A stretch of 64,000 nucleotides of DNA. It comes from a virus. The stretch is taken from the IMG/VR virus record IMGVR_UViG_3300044908_000045, positions 58,239 through 122,238 of that record. One strand, written 5' to 3'. The first letter of the stretch is position 1. Every line of letters starts with the position of its first letter. The notes beneath the pieces were generated by a model. That model saw nothing but the letters and a program-made list of their open reading frames with translations. It searched no databases and was not told where the DNA came from. This document shows positions 1 to 7,973 of this stretch, piece after piece. The position numbers and the translations under genes were made by a program.

Positions 1-1
1 A

Positions 2-142
2 TTTTTAGAATTGCCGCCTGATGGGCTCGCGGCGCTGGACCAAGCATTCGCGCGCGGAGGTCACAATACCCAAAGCGTGTGGCAACTAGTGCCGAATCTC
101 GGTGAATTGCGCAACGCTCTGATATGGGAAGGCTCCGTATAA
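2..142 (+). CDS. C-terminal fragment of an unidentified gene (cut by window edge)
   Basis: An open frame enters from the left edge and ends with TAA at 140-142. About 46 residues are visible, ending in ELRNALIWEGSV. Its stop overlaps the ATG of the next gene (TAATG), so the two are probably translationally coupled. Too little remains to name it. The surface-sugar theme of the downstream gene makes another glycan-modifying enzyme possible, but that is only a guess. Confidence 0.5.
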   Translation, partial: FLELPPDGLAALDQAFARGGHNTQSVWQLVPNLGELRNALIWEGSV

Positions 143-1251
143 TGGCGCGCACATCTGATTTTACTCATGAACGGCGAATTGTTCGCCGGTCGCACGCAGT
201 TGCGCCGACACCGGCTAGTGTTGTCGTGAGGCTGATTGTGCAGGCAACGGCACCGCCAGTCTCAGGCAGCGGCATGGGGCTTTCTATCACGTCACTGATG
301 ACCGCTATCGTGCTTCGCTCGGCGGGTATCGACTGTGAGGTGTGGACTGTATCCGATGGCGAGCAACTACAGCAAAAGCTCCAGTCCTATGTCTATCAGA
401 CCGAGCGTCCGATAACTCATGTCGTCATCAACACGCCGGAGTTTATCGGCCCGCTTACTTATGGCACACTGTCTGCCGCATGGCCGAACATAAATTTCGT
501 CATGCTCAATCACACTGGGCTCGCGTACCTATCAATCGACCACGACGGGTGGCGCAACATCCGCTGGGATTTGCGGCTTCAGCGGTCAACCGACAACATC
601 TTCGTAGCAGGAAACAACCCTCGCTTTGCTGCCAGCATACTAGCGCAGGACGGGGTTGCGGCATTGTGGCTGCCGAACCTCTACGACACCTCGACGTTTC
701 GGAAGCTCCGCGCTCCCCGTCCTTCCTACTCACCGTTGCGGATCGGCTCTTTTGCCGAGGGCCGCCCTTGGAAAAATCAGTTGGTTGCGGCACAGGCAGC
801 ATTGGCAATTGCCAGAACCCTCGATGCGGATCTGGAACTATATGTGAATCAAGATCTCTGGGCCGAGACCAAGGCGCTTTCGGAGGCGCGGAGACAGCTT
901 TTCTATGGGCGCCCACGGGCTAAGTTGATAACGGTACCTTGGACGGACTGGGCCAACTTTGTCGATACCGTTGAGGCGATGGATCTGCTCCTCTACGCAT
1001 CGTTCGATGAGGCGTTCGGCATGGTTCCAGCTGACGGGATCGCGGTCGGCGTGCCCAGCGTCACCAGCGGTGCGCTGGAGTGGACGCCGCACACTTGGCA
1101 GGCCCCTAATGTGTGGGACCCGGCGAGCCTGACAACCGTTGGGCTGGCGCTGCTGAACGGCCGCCTCGGTGCGGTCCAAGCTGGTCAATCCGCGCTAGAG
1201 GACTACGTCGCGATGGGTACGAAGCGCTGGATCGACTATTTGACCGCCTAA
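142..1251 (+). CDS. GT-B fold glycosyltransferase (family 4-like)
   Basis: This 369-residue protein looks like a GT4-type glycosyltransferase, which moves a sugar from a nucleotide donor to an acceptor. The C-terminal half carries the nucleotide-sugar site: RIGSFAEGRPWKNQ is followed by MDLLLYASFDEAFGMVPAD and GIAVGVPSVTS, matching the usual E-x7-E region in which an acidic residue is followed by a small-residue turn and a GVPSV strand. The start at 142 is chosen because it overlaps the upstream stop; the ATG at 124 lies inside the upstream gene. Phage enzymes of this kind modify DNA, virions or host surface polysaccharide; nothing here decides which. Neighbouring exported proteins suggest envelope glycans. 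Confidence 0.75.
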   Translation: MARTSDFTHERRIVRRSHAVAPTPASVVVRLIVQATAPPVSGSGMGLSITSLMTAIVLRSAGIDCEVWTVSDGEQLQQKLQSYVYQTERPITHVVINTPEFIGPLTYGTLSAAWPNINFVMLNHTGLAYLSIDHDGWRNIRWDLRLQRSTDNIFVAGNNPRFAASILAQDGVAALWLPNLYDTSTFRKLRAPRPSYSPLRIGSFAEGRPWKNQLVAAQAALAIARTLDADLELYVNQDLWAETKALSEARRQLFYGRPRAKLITVPWTDWANFVDTVEAMDLLLYASFDEAFGMVPADGIAVGVPSVTSGALEWTPHTWQAPNVWDPASLTTVGLALLNGRLGAVQAGQSALEDYVAMGTKRWIDYLTA

Positions 1252-1265
1252 AAAGGAAGACGACG

Positions 1266-2357
1266 ATGCCGATCCAGATGCGCAATCACTTGGCGCTGCA
1301 CTCAAATTTCAAGAGGATACTAGCGCCAGCAGGGTTAGCGGATTCCCAACCCTTTGCCTGGAAAGTTCCCGACCTCTGCAAAGCCTATGGCTGGCCGACG
1401 AACATCGCTGGGGCTGGGGAGATTGCGATTGTCGAGCTTGGCGGAGGATATCTGTCGTCCGATACCGACAAGTTCTGCCAGACCTACGGGATGCCGGTTC
1501 CAACCATCACGGATATTTCGGTGGATGGCACGGTAAATAGCCCAGGCATCTCCGATGCTGACGGCGAGGTCGCGCTCGACATCCAAGTATCGCTGACGGC
1601 GTATTCATCTGCTACTGGCAAGCCAGCCAACATTTTTATGTACTGGTCACAGGACATTGCCTCTGCGGTGACGAAGGCTGCTGACGATGGCCGTGATGTC
1701 TGCTCGATAAGTTGGGGGGCGGACGAAAGCGCATGGGGAGACGCAGCACTGGTACAGATGGAGGCGGCACTGCTCTACGCGACATCTAAGGGGATGGTCG
1801 TTCTGGTCGCGAGCGGCGACAACGACGCAGATGACGGCGGGGGCATGACAGGTGTGGACGCGCCAGCGTCGTGTCCGCACGCTATTGCCTGTGGGGGAAC
1901 CAATAAATTTCCGAACCAAGTCGAGAGGGTGTGGAACGACAACCCCGGTAACGTAGCCGGCGAGGGAACTGGGGGCGGGTTTTCGGCTTATTTCCCGGTT
2001 CAGGCGTGGCAATTGGGTCGCGCGCAGACGCCCCCCAAGGGGCTGGGCCGCATGGTCTCGGATGTGGCGGCGGTTGCCGATCCCGCGACGGGTTATCTCG
2101 TTGTCATTGCTGGGCAGGTTGAGATCATCGGCGGGACGAGCGCGGTGGCACCCCTGTATGCGGGGCTGATCGCTTCCTGTGGGCGCAAGCTCGGCTGGAT
2201 CACGCCAACGCTGTGGCAGAACCCGAGTTGCTTCGTCAAGGTGCCAGAGGGGAACAACGGAGTTTATGGCGGACTGGTGTGCTGTGGTCTCGGTCGACCG
2301 CGCGCGAGGATGCTCGCAACAGTGCTGGCGGAGGGGCGTCCCGTCATAGCAGTTTAG
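1266..2357 (+). CDS. S53-family (sedolisin-like) serine-carboxyl peptidase
   Basis: The 363-residue product resembles the catalytic domain of S53 peptidases, which use a Ser-Glu-Asp triad. DGEVALDIQ (about residues 99-107) supplies the Glu and Asp, VASGDNDADDG the oxyanion Asp region, and IGGTSAVAPLYAGL the nucleophilic Ser in the GTSAxxP motif. No long N-terminal prodomain is present, and the C-terminal end, normally a calcium site, is abbreviated to a GVYGGLVCCGLG stretch. The ATG at 1266 follows AAGGAAGA. It lies just downstream of the glycosyltransferase and converges with the leftward operon, overlapping its last gene by 14 bases. A secreted or virion-associated peptidase is an inference; no signal peptide is seen. 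Confidence 0.8.
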   Translation: MPIQMRNHLALHSNFKRILAPAGLADSQPFAWKVPDLCKAYGWPTNIAGAGEIAIVELGGGYLSSDTDKFCQTYGMPVPTITDISVDGTVNSPGISDADGEVALDIQVSLTAYSSATGKPANIFMYWSQDIASAVTKAADDGRDVCSISWGADESAWGDAALVQMEAALLYATSKGMVVLVASGDNDADDGGGMTGVDAPASCPHAIACGGTNKFPNQVERVWNDNPGNVAGEGTGGGFSAYFPVQAWQLGRAQTPPKGLGRMVSDVAAVADPATGYLVVIAGQVEIIGGTSAVAPLYAGLIASCGRKLGWITPTLWQNPSCFVKVPEGNNGVYGGLVCCGLGRPRARMLATVLAEGRPVIAV

Positions 2358-2667
2358 GTTCTGGCTGGCGCTCTGGTGCCGGCAAGCCTTGGCGGACACC
2401 ATCTGCGATGTCCTTCGCGAGATCGGCCGCAAATTGCTGGGCTGTGATGTAGACCAGCGGTGGGCCAGATGTCGCTAGCCGAGCCGCAGCATCAGCGATC
2501 CCGGCGCACCGCTCCCGCTCCTCGGCGACTGCGGCCAAGATCGCCTCAGAGAATTCCTGCTGTTGGAACGGCCCCATCTCCTCGCGCGGATAGCCGTGTT
2601 TAATCGCGCCAGCCGCAGCCTCCCTCTGCGCCTGATTTACGCGGCGCAGTGCTTCTGACTTCGTCAT
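2344..2667 (-). CDS. Small phage protein with EERERC motif
   Basis: 107 residues starting MTKSEALRRV, containing AAVAEERERC and ending in a QPEPK tail. It is a paralogue of the next upstream gene (2664-2984): both have an MTxKEA start, a central AVAEERERC segment and a proline/glutamate tail. The stop overlaps the converging peptidase gene. It overlaps its upstream neighbour by 4 bases, as is usual in this operon. Function unknown. Confidence 0.65.
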   Translation of the reverse strand: MTKSEALRRVNQAQREAAAGAIKHGYPREEMGPFQQQEFSEAILAAVAEERERCAGIADAAARLATSGPPLVYITAQQFAADLAKDIADGVRQGLPAPERQPEPKLL

Positions 2668-2984
2668 GGCACCTTCTCTGGCTTCGGCTGGAGATCGGGA
2701 ACCTTGCCAGAAATTATGTCGGCGATGTTTTGTGCCGTATTATAGCTAACGGCCAAATTGGCGTGGCCCCAACTCTCGGGGTTATAACGACGAGCCACCA
2801 TCTCGCACCGTTCGCGCTCTTCGGCGACTGCTGCCTGGATAGCCTCTGCGATCGTGTCGGCGAACATGCCGCGTTCGGCGACTGTGCTGTGGTCCCATGT
2901 CGTGTATTTCAGTTCAGCGGAACACTTCGCCTGGTAGCGCTCCACGGCCGCATTAAACGCCGCATCGGCTTCCTTACGCGTCAT
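2664..2984 (-). CDS. Small phage protein, paralogue of 2344-2667
   Basis: 106 residues from the ATG at 2984 (MTRKEADAAFNAAVERYQ). A 16-residue upstream extension is possible but overlaps the previous gene. It contains AAVAEERERC and ends DLQPKPEKVP. The same EERERC segment appears in genes at 36631-37082. Function unknown; probably a host-takeover or regulatory peptide of the early operon. Confidence 0.6.
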   Translation of the reverse strand: MTRKEADAAFNAAVERYQAKCSAELKYTTWDHSTVAERGMFADTIAEAIQAAVAEERERCEMVARRYNPESWGHANLAVSYNTAQNIADIISGKVPDLQPKPEKVP

Positions 2985-3400
2985 GGCGCATCCTCTTCTA
3001 ACGGGTCCGGCACCTTGTCGGCGTGTTTCCATCGCAGTCGCGCCGCGATCTCACGAAAGTGCTGGACAGCGTTCGTGCCACCCTCGTACTCGGCATGATC
3101 GACGTGCATGCGGATTCGATCGATGACCGCGTGCGCAGCATCGTAGAGTTCGAGAAAGTCGGCGACCGGCACGGTGCCCTTCACGGCGCATTCCTCCGGC
3201 TCCGGCTGGCGGTCGGGCTCATCTTTGAACCAGCAGAACCGCTCTCGGGGCCAGTGAATATATCGGTGGGTACCTGTTGCTTCATCTGTGTATTGCGACA
3301 CGACCAACACTGAATTGCCGGCCGTCCAGAAGACCGTCTTAACGCGCTCATAGACGACCTGAACGGTGCTATCGTCGCGATAAATTGTCAGCGTTCTCAT
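2981..3400 (-). CDS. Hypothetical protein, apparently two modules fused
   Basis: 139 residues. The first about 60 residues (MRTLTIYRDDSTVQVVYERV onwards) are a small beta-rich unit that ends with DRQPEPEECA, a tail that closes neighbouring proteins. A second helical unit follows at once (VPVADFLELYDAAHAVIDRI), with a possible internal GTG start. This looks like read-through fusion of two ancestral small genes. Its ATG overlaps the stop of the frameshifted gene upstream. Function unknown. Confidence 0.55.
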   Translation of the reverse strand: MRTLTIYRDDSTVQVVYERVKTVFWTAGNSVLVVSQYTDEATGTHRYIHWPRERFCWFKDEPDRQPEPEECAVKGTVPVADFLELYDAAHAVIDRIRMHVDHAEYEGGTNAVQHFREIAARLRWKHADKVPDPLEEDAP

Positions 3401-3608
3401 GGCGTATCCTCCGGCTCCGGTTGCGCGTCACGCTCAATGCTGTCGAGGCGCGCCCGGACTTCTTCAGTGACCGGCGAACCACATAGAGCGGCACTGGCGT
3501 CTCCAATCCTGGCCCAACTTCACGGTCAAGGCTGTCACCAGCCCACTCGGAACAATTTTTGGCGATGTAGGCGCAGCGGCGAGCAAAAAGTCGGTAGGTC
3601 AGGCTCAT
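3397..3608 (-). pseudogene. Small gene interrupted by a frameshift
   Basis: The frame opens at 3608 with MSLTYRLFARRCAYIAKNC and stays plausible to about LDREVGPG. It then turns into an Arg/Ser-rich run (KKSGRASTALSVTRNRSRRI) that ends at 3369 inside the next gene. The adjacent frame over about 3397-3530 instead encodes a natural-looking end, VTEEVRARLDSIERDAQPEP then EDTP. This carries the QPEPE tail of the neighbours and stops at TGA 3399-3397, giving the usual ATGA overlap. A single indel near 3490-3530 therefore explains the data. It could be a real mutation, a sequencing error or, less likely, programmed frameshifting. Confidence 0.55.
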
Positions 3609-3799
3609 GACTTGTCATCCGGGTCTGGCCGCCCGCCGCCTTCGGATATCCCAGAGCCGGCGGTATCGCAGCACGACGCAATCCCGCTGCCCTGGCATTC
3701 GGGGCACGGGAGTTCCTGCGTCACAATGAACGAGCCGTCTTCCGACTTGACCCGCACGACAGGGAACTTGCCTCGACCGAAGCAAAGAGGACAGATCAC
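3605..3799 (-). CDS. DnaJ-type zinc-ribbon mini-protein
   Basis: 64 residues with two CxxCxGxG-like knuckles: CPLCFGRGKF at residues 3-12 and CPECQGSG near residue 32, then SCCDTAG. Such pairs bind one zinc in DnaJ-like and phage regulatory mini-proteins. It overlaps both neighbours by 4 bases. The partner and role are unknown. Confidence 0.6.
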   Translation of the reverse strand: MICPLCFGRGKFPVVRVKSEDGSFIVTQELPCPECQGSGIASCCDTAGSGISEGGGRPDPDDKS

Positions 3800-4062
3800 G
3801 GCTGCTTCTTCCGCGCGATCTCGGCGTCGTTAAGGTAATCTACTTCGGCCGAGGTCATGTTGACGCGTCTTAGAATCCATTCCGCCTCCCTCATGTTCCG
3901 ATACCGCGCCGCGTCGCGCATCATGGCGGCGGCGCATTTCATATGAAACGGGCGCGCGGATTGCTCTGCCGGCAGCATCGTTGGCCATTGACCGGGGTCA
4001 CCCGCGAGGCTGTTGCAAAACTCTCCGCAGGCGTAACAAGGCTCATTGTGCCCTTCAGCCAT
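3796..4062 (-). CDS. Hypothetical protein with Cys/His cluster
   Basis: 88 residues. The N-terminal half has CYACGEFC and a later FHMKC, a possible zinc site. The C-terminal half is helical, with RDAARYRNMREAEWILRRV, related to RDAARLNWLIEH in the next gene upstream. The shared RDAAR segment marks another small paralogous module. Function unknown. Confidence 0.6.
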   Translation of the reverse strand: MAEGHNEPCYACGEFCNSLAGDPGQWPTMLPAEQSARPFHMKCAAAMMRDAARYRNMREAEWILRRVNMTSAEVDYLNDAEIARKKQP

Positions 4063-4390
4063 TGGGCTTCTCCCGCGCGATCTCGGCGTCGATCGCTTGC
4101 CTTATTTCTTTTGGACTCTCGCCGCGCAGACCTATCCGCTGATGCTCAATGAGCCAATTCAACCGCGCCGCGTCGCGCAGCAGGTCGTCGATGCGCGCGA
4201 CTATGCGCCAGCTAGGCGGGAACCATCGATCCAGCCGCCCAGGCAGACACCAATATCCCTCCTCTTGGAGCCGGAGCGGGAATTCATTGTCGCTGTCGGC
4301 TGAGCGTATCCAATACCACCCCGACTCCGGGTTCGCGTCGTCATCCATCGGTTTTGGCGGGGTGCGCCAACGCTCGCCATCTTCAGTCAT
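4055..4390 (-). CDS. Hypothetical phage protein, GWYWI/RDAARLNWL type
   Basis: 111 residues, acidic and Trp-rich N-terminal half (ESGWYWIRSADSDNEFPLRL, then GYWCLPGRLDRWFPPSW) followed by a helical RDAARLNWLIEHQR segment. It overlaps the downstream gene by 8 bases. Function unknown. Confidence 0.6.
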   Translation of the reverse strand: MTEDGERWRTPPKPMDDDANPESGWYWIRSADSDNEFPLRLQEEGYWCLPGRLDRWFPPSWRIVARIDDLLRDAARLNWLIEHQRIGLRGESPKEIRQAIDAEIAREKPNG

Positions 4391-4613
4391 TTACGGACCT
4401 TCTCCCGATATCCACACTTCCTTTATCGGCGATAGGCGGAATCTGGTGGTGCATGACGACGCCGATGATGGCGCATGCCGATGCGCAAAGCAGCGAAAAC
4501 GGCACAAGGACGTTTAGCCCTACCAAGTAGTCGAAGACGGCGAACGCCACGGAGCCGACAGCGCACACCGCCATGAGATCGCGGTCGCGCCGGGGATTCT
4601 TCGATTTGAACAT
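4383..4613 (-). CDS. Small two-span membrane protein
   Basis: 76 residues from the ATG at 4613, preceded by AGGAGG and one base after the upstream stop. Residues about 16-35 (VCAVGSVAFAVFDYLVGL) and 38-58 (VPFSLLCASACAIIGVVMHH) form two hydrophobic segments after a basic N-terminus (MFKSKNPRRDRDL). Probably an inner-membrane protein. Role unknown. Confidence 0.55.
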   Translation of the reverse strand: MFKSKNPRRDRDLMAVCAVGSVAFAVFDYLVGLNVLVPFSLLCASACAIIGVVMHHQIPPIADKGSVDIGRRSVND

Positions 4614-4614
4614 C

Positions 4615-4983
4615 TCACTCGTCCTCCTGGGTTTTGAGAGCATCACGCATCGCTTGGTCTGGGCTGCGGGCGACAAAGGCGGCGGCGATGGCGAACAGAT
4701 CAATGTGGTACAGGCGCTCGAATGCGGGCTGGCCCACCTCATGTTGTTGGGTGTGGTGAGCTACGCAGAGGGCAATTGAATCCCAGTCGGCTGGCTTTAT
4801 TCCAGTTCCAGAGTTTGCGGCACTCCGCACATGCGCGACCTGTATGGGCAGGCCCGGACAATTTGGCACGCAGCACTGGTGCGCCCGCACAAATTTCCTA
4901 TGCCGAGGCCATTCGCGCGCGACTGCGCGCTCGATGCCTGATCGCGGGCGCACCCGCCTGGGCGGGAGCCGAGTGTAACTCAC
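4615..4983 (-). CDS. HNH/DUF968-like putative recombination endonuclease
   Basis: 122 residues from a GTG at 4983 that overlaps the RecT stop (GTGA). A basic N-terminus precedes a zinc/HNH-like core: CCVPNCPG, IQVAHVRS, then LCVAHHTQQHE, the Cys-Cys/His pattern of small phage recombination nucleases (DUF968, Rap/NinG-like). Placement directly after RecT supports a recombination role such as Holliday-structure or flap processing. The exact family is uncertain. Confidence 0.65.
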   Translation of the reverse strand: MSYTRLPPRRVRPRSGIERAVAREWPRHRKFVRAHQCCVPNCPGLPIQVAHVRSAANSGTGIKPADWDSIALCVAHHTQQHEVGQPAFERLYHIDLFAIAAAFVARSPDQAMRDALKTQEDE

Positions 4984-6140
4984 CCCTTTCCCTCCAGTTT
5001 TCGCATTCTTGCGGTGAAGGCGTCGTGCCAGCGCTGATACGCCACGTCGTCTGAAATTGCTTGGATTACGCGCCCGTTCTTGCGCGCGAACGCGTTGCAT
5101 CCCGCCAAGGTTTGCAGCTTCTCGTTAGCCTCGATCAGATCGGTGACGGTTGCGCTCCAATTCACTGCGCCCGCCAGATCAAGGCGCAGCGGGATTTCGG
5201 GAATCTCGACTTCACCAATATCTGGCGGCGTACCCGAACTCTTCGAAGGGTCTCCGATCGAAGTAGAGACGCCGTCGGAGTTCGCTAAAGGGTCGGGCAG
5301 CCCCTCTCGTCTGGCAGCCGGCGAGGACGACGAGGGTATGTCACCCTCGTCGTCCTGCGGCGCCTCACGCTCGGATGGGGGGTCGAGCGGAGCTGGGGGA
5401 TCAGGGAGAATTGGGACGGGCATCGGTAGTGCGGGCGTGTCGTCGAGGAACGACGTGTCGGTCTTCACCGGCTCAGGCGGCATGTCCTCGACCAACTCGC
5501 GGATCGCCAACCCCATCAGGTCGTCGGCAAACCCATCGCTCGCGGGACGATGAAATGCACGCCACTTTAGCATCCTTTTGGGGTGTTGGGTCCACGGTTG
5601 GCGATGCGGGTCCATCCACAGCCGGGCGCGTTTGGCGTCGCCGACCGTGAACTCGCCAACATAAGGCTCGTCTTGGTCTTTGCGTTTCATCGTGACGCGG
5701 ACACCAAATCCATCACTGAACTTGCCGGTTTCGGTCGCCGCATCAGGTCGGGGGCCGATCTCCTCGATCTTCATCCATTCCAGGTGCCCCTTGTTTTGGA
5801 TCAGGGCGCTGATCCCGTCTCCAAACACACAGGGAATATTGTTAATTATGCCTATGGTTGAGAGCGCGGTTAGCGGCGGCAGACCAACCTCGGAGCCCTT
5901 CTGAATGCCCATTACGACACGGGCGACTTGGACCTCTTTGGGGTACGGCCCGCCTCTGTTCTTGGTGTAGCTGTCAGGAGCGATTCCCGACAGCAGCACC
6001 GCTTCGGCAAACCGCCAAATCTCCTCGATGGTGCGCGGGATGATTGGCGTCGGGTTTCCGCCAGCGACCAACTCAGCCCGGCGCACGCGATCAATTGCGC
6101 GATCGACAGCAATCTCGGTTGAGAGAGGGGCATCGTTCAT
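4980..6140 (-). CDS. recT: RecT-family single-strand annealing protein
   Basis: 386 residues. The core (about 30-230) has RecT features: SGIAPDSYTKN, then MGIQKGSEVGLPPLTALSTI, INNIPCVFGDGISALIQNKG and MLKWRAFHRPASDGFADDLM. The last about 150 residues are an acidic, proline-rich linker followed by a short helical tail. RecT anneals complementary single strands made by its partner exonuclease. The RecE-like gene lies 340 bases upstream in the same operon, so the pair should support phage recombination and repair. Confidence 0.9.
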   Translation of the reverse strand: MNDAPLSTEIAVDRAIDRVRRAELVAGGNPTPIIPRTIEEIWRFAEAVLLSGIAPDSYTKNRGGPYPKEVQVARVVMGIQKGSEVGLPPLTALSTIGIINNIPCVFGDGISALIQNKGHLEWMKIEEIGPRPDAATETGKFSDGFGVRVTMKRKDQDEPYVGEFTVGDAKRARLWMDPHRQPWTQHPKRMLKWRAFHRPASDGFADDLMGLAIRELVEDMPPEPVKTDTSFLDDTPALPMPVPILPDPPAPLDPPSEREAPQDDEGDIPSSSSPAARREGLPDPLANSDGVSTSIGDPSKSSGTPPDIGEVEIPEIPLRLDLAGAVNWSATVTDLIEANEKLQTLAGCNAFARKNGRVIQAISDDVAYQRWHDAFTARMRKLEGKG

Positions 6141-6454
6141 CGCCGCACCCGGTTGCGAGGGCGCAGGTGTATGCCGCGTTCCTCTAACGCCTCACACCCA
6201 ATCTCTCCTATGGCGTGCACCACCAGGGGGAGTCCAAACGCCACAGCCGCAACCGCCATGGCTCCAAGGATCACGAGCAGCGGCACAAATAACATGCCTA
6301 TAGGCCATGGAAATTCGCTCCAACCTCCAGAAACTTTCTGGAGTTCCAGCGCCGCAAAATAATCCGCCACCACCGGGATTGTGATCAAAGCTACTCCTAC
6401 CACAGTTTCTGTTATCTCGCGGCGGGGCTCGCGGAAGATGTTGGATAGAGCCAT
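6137..6454 (-). CDS. Two-span membrane protein between recE and recT
   Basis: 105 residues with hydrophobic segments VVGVALITIPVVADYFAAL and MLFVPLLVILGAMAVAAVAF and a basic C-terminus (RPRNRVRR). It overlaps recT by 4 bases, so it is co-transcribed with the recombinase genes. No recognised family. Confidence 0.6.
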   Translation of the reverse strand: MALSNIFREPRREITETVVGVALITIPVVADYFAALELQKVSGGWSEFPWPIGMLFVPLLVILGAMAVAAVAFGLPLVVHAIGEIGCEALEERGIHLRPRNRVRR

Positions 6455-6481
6455 CAGTCGTCTCCCTCTGGAAGGTTGAGT

Positions 6482-7561
6482 TTAGTACGCCCTGTAAATG
6501 AAGTCTTCGTCAGCGAACGTTTCGATCTCGGATAAATCGACCCATGGCGCCTCGCCAAAAACCCGCCAATTTCGCGCCCAAATATGCTTGGCATCTTCGA
6601 CCTCAGCCTTGGCGACTTCCATGTACGTCAAGTGCCGATGCGCCACGAATCCTTTCGCAACCGGCGCTGGTCCTTTCGCACTGAAAACGAACATAAAGGT
6701 TGGTTCGGCGGCAACACTTTGCAGAAAGGCGGGGCTGACATCGCCGTAGACCAGGCCCGCGTCAATTAGGGTGCGCGCTTCTCTGGCGGCGTCGAGATAG
6801 ACACACGCCTGGGTAAAATAACGGTACCGGAGCATCGCTTGGGCTATGGCTGTCTTTAGGGGCAACCCACGACTGTCAAACGATTTCAGATCCGCAATCG
6901 CGTTGGTTTTCCAATAGTCCAAGCGCGCCTTCATCGGAACCCCAGTCTCAGGATCGCGCCAGAAAACCGACACCTCGCTATACCCACCCTTGAAGGCTTT
7001 GCCCAACTGCGGATGAGCCTCGATCATGTGCGCCGCCATCTCGATCTTGCGCACCGTTTTGGCCGAGAGAAACTCCTTGCCCGCATGGCGGCGCTCATGC
7101 GTTTGGAGCAACGATTCCCAGACTTGCGCCTCGGGATCGTAGCCAAGCAGCATCTCAATCAACTCGTCCTTGCGCTTGCCAGAGAACCCCTTTATCGGGC
7201 CGCCAGCAGCGACGATCGCCGCCGCGATGTCCTTGTTGGTTTTGAGCGCATCCGGGAAGTCGCGATCGTCGAGCTTGGCGGCATACCGAGCGTAGAACGT
7301 ATCCCGACCCTCCAATATGCGGGAGTGATACGCAGATCCAATTATTTTGGCCTCGCTGTCCTCTTCGTCATCGGGGTCGTCGTTGAGCGGACTGCGAGAC
7401 CACCAATCTAGCGGGCTGACCCGCAGCCACTTGATTCCCGAAGCGCTCAAAGCGAGAGCCTGATGGTAACGAGACTCATCTAGCCCGAAGAAAACCCCCG
7501 AAGGGTGCACCAACGGGTGCACCACTTCGATCGGCTGGTCGTCAAGCGGGACTGCGCTCAT
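6482..7561 (-). CDS. RecE-like PD-(D/E)XK exonuclease (DUF3799 type)
   Basis: 359 residues. An N-terminal LSASGIKWLRVSPLDWW and IIGSAYHSRILEG set typical of RecE/YqaJ-like phage nucleases precedes the catalytic core. The core is EVSVFWRDPETGVPMKARLD, with the Asp of KARLDYW, then AIADLKSF (the DxK pair) and a downstream Tyr/Gln helix (YRYFTQACVYLD). These enzymes digest one strand of duplex DNA to expose the strand annealed by RecT. RecT is two genes downstream in the same leftward operon. Confidence 0.85.
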   Translation of the reverse strand: MSAVPLDDQPIEVVHPLVHPSGVFFGLDESRYHQALALSASGIKWLRVSPLDWWSRSPLNDDPDDEEDSEAKIIGSAYHSRILEGRDTFYARYAAKLDDRDFPDALKTNKDIAAAIVAAGGPIKGFSGKRKDELIEMLLGYDPEAQVWESLLQTHERRHAGKEFLSAKTVRKIEMAAHMIEAHPQLGKAFKGGYSEVSVFWRDPETGVPMKARLDYWKTNAIADLKSFDSRGLPLKTAIAQAMLRYRYFTQACVYLDAAREARTLIDAGLVYGDVSPAFLQSVAAEPTFMFVFSAKGPAPVAKGFVAHRHLTYMEVAKAEVEDAKHIWARNWRVFGEAPWVDLSEIETFADEDFIYRAY

Positions 7562-7955
7562 CTACCTTGGACTCGATGAATTGGATTTGCGGAACCTGCT
7601 CTGCCTCGCGGTAGGCAATCGCTTGGTCGAACTTCCGCAAGACCCCCCGTTTGGTGCGCCACCAGCGGTTGTTGTACGTGGGCACTTTCCTTACGGTTCT
7701 GCCAACCGCCGCGCCGAGATCGCAGATCGCCTCCATTATCGCGCTCTCCTCAGCAACATGACAACAAATCCAGGGGCTCTCGGTTTCTAACCCAGCCGCA
7801 GCACACACCACACCGATCATGCAATAGCTCACGGCACGCGGATCGGTGGGCTTGCACGGCAGGCCGTTGGCTCTCCTTGCGTAGGCTCTCTTGCACAGAT
7901 CGGCCTCAGCGAGGATTACCCGCGCATCACGCAGGATTTGCAGCGCCTCGTCCAT
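7542..7955 (-). CDS. DUF6197-like protein
   Basis: 137 residues with the pattern LQILRDARVILAEADLCKRA, then DPRAVSYCMIGVVCAAAGLE, resembling DUF6197 proteins, in which a helical start precedes a Cys-containing conditional segment. More divergent than the cluster at 35-41 kb. It overlaps the RecE-like gene by 20 bases. Function of the family is unknown. Confidence 0.55.
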   Translation of the reverse strand: MDEALQILRDARVILAEADLCKRAYARRANGLPCKPTDPRAVSYCMIGVVCAAAGLETESPWICCHVAEESAIMEAICDLGAAVGRTVRKVPTYNNRWWRTKRGVLRKFDQAIAYREAEQVPQIQFIESKVDERSPA

Positions 7956-7973
7956 TTGATCACCTCCTCTCTG

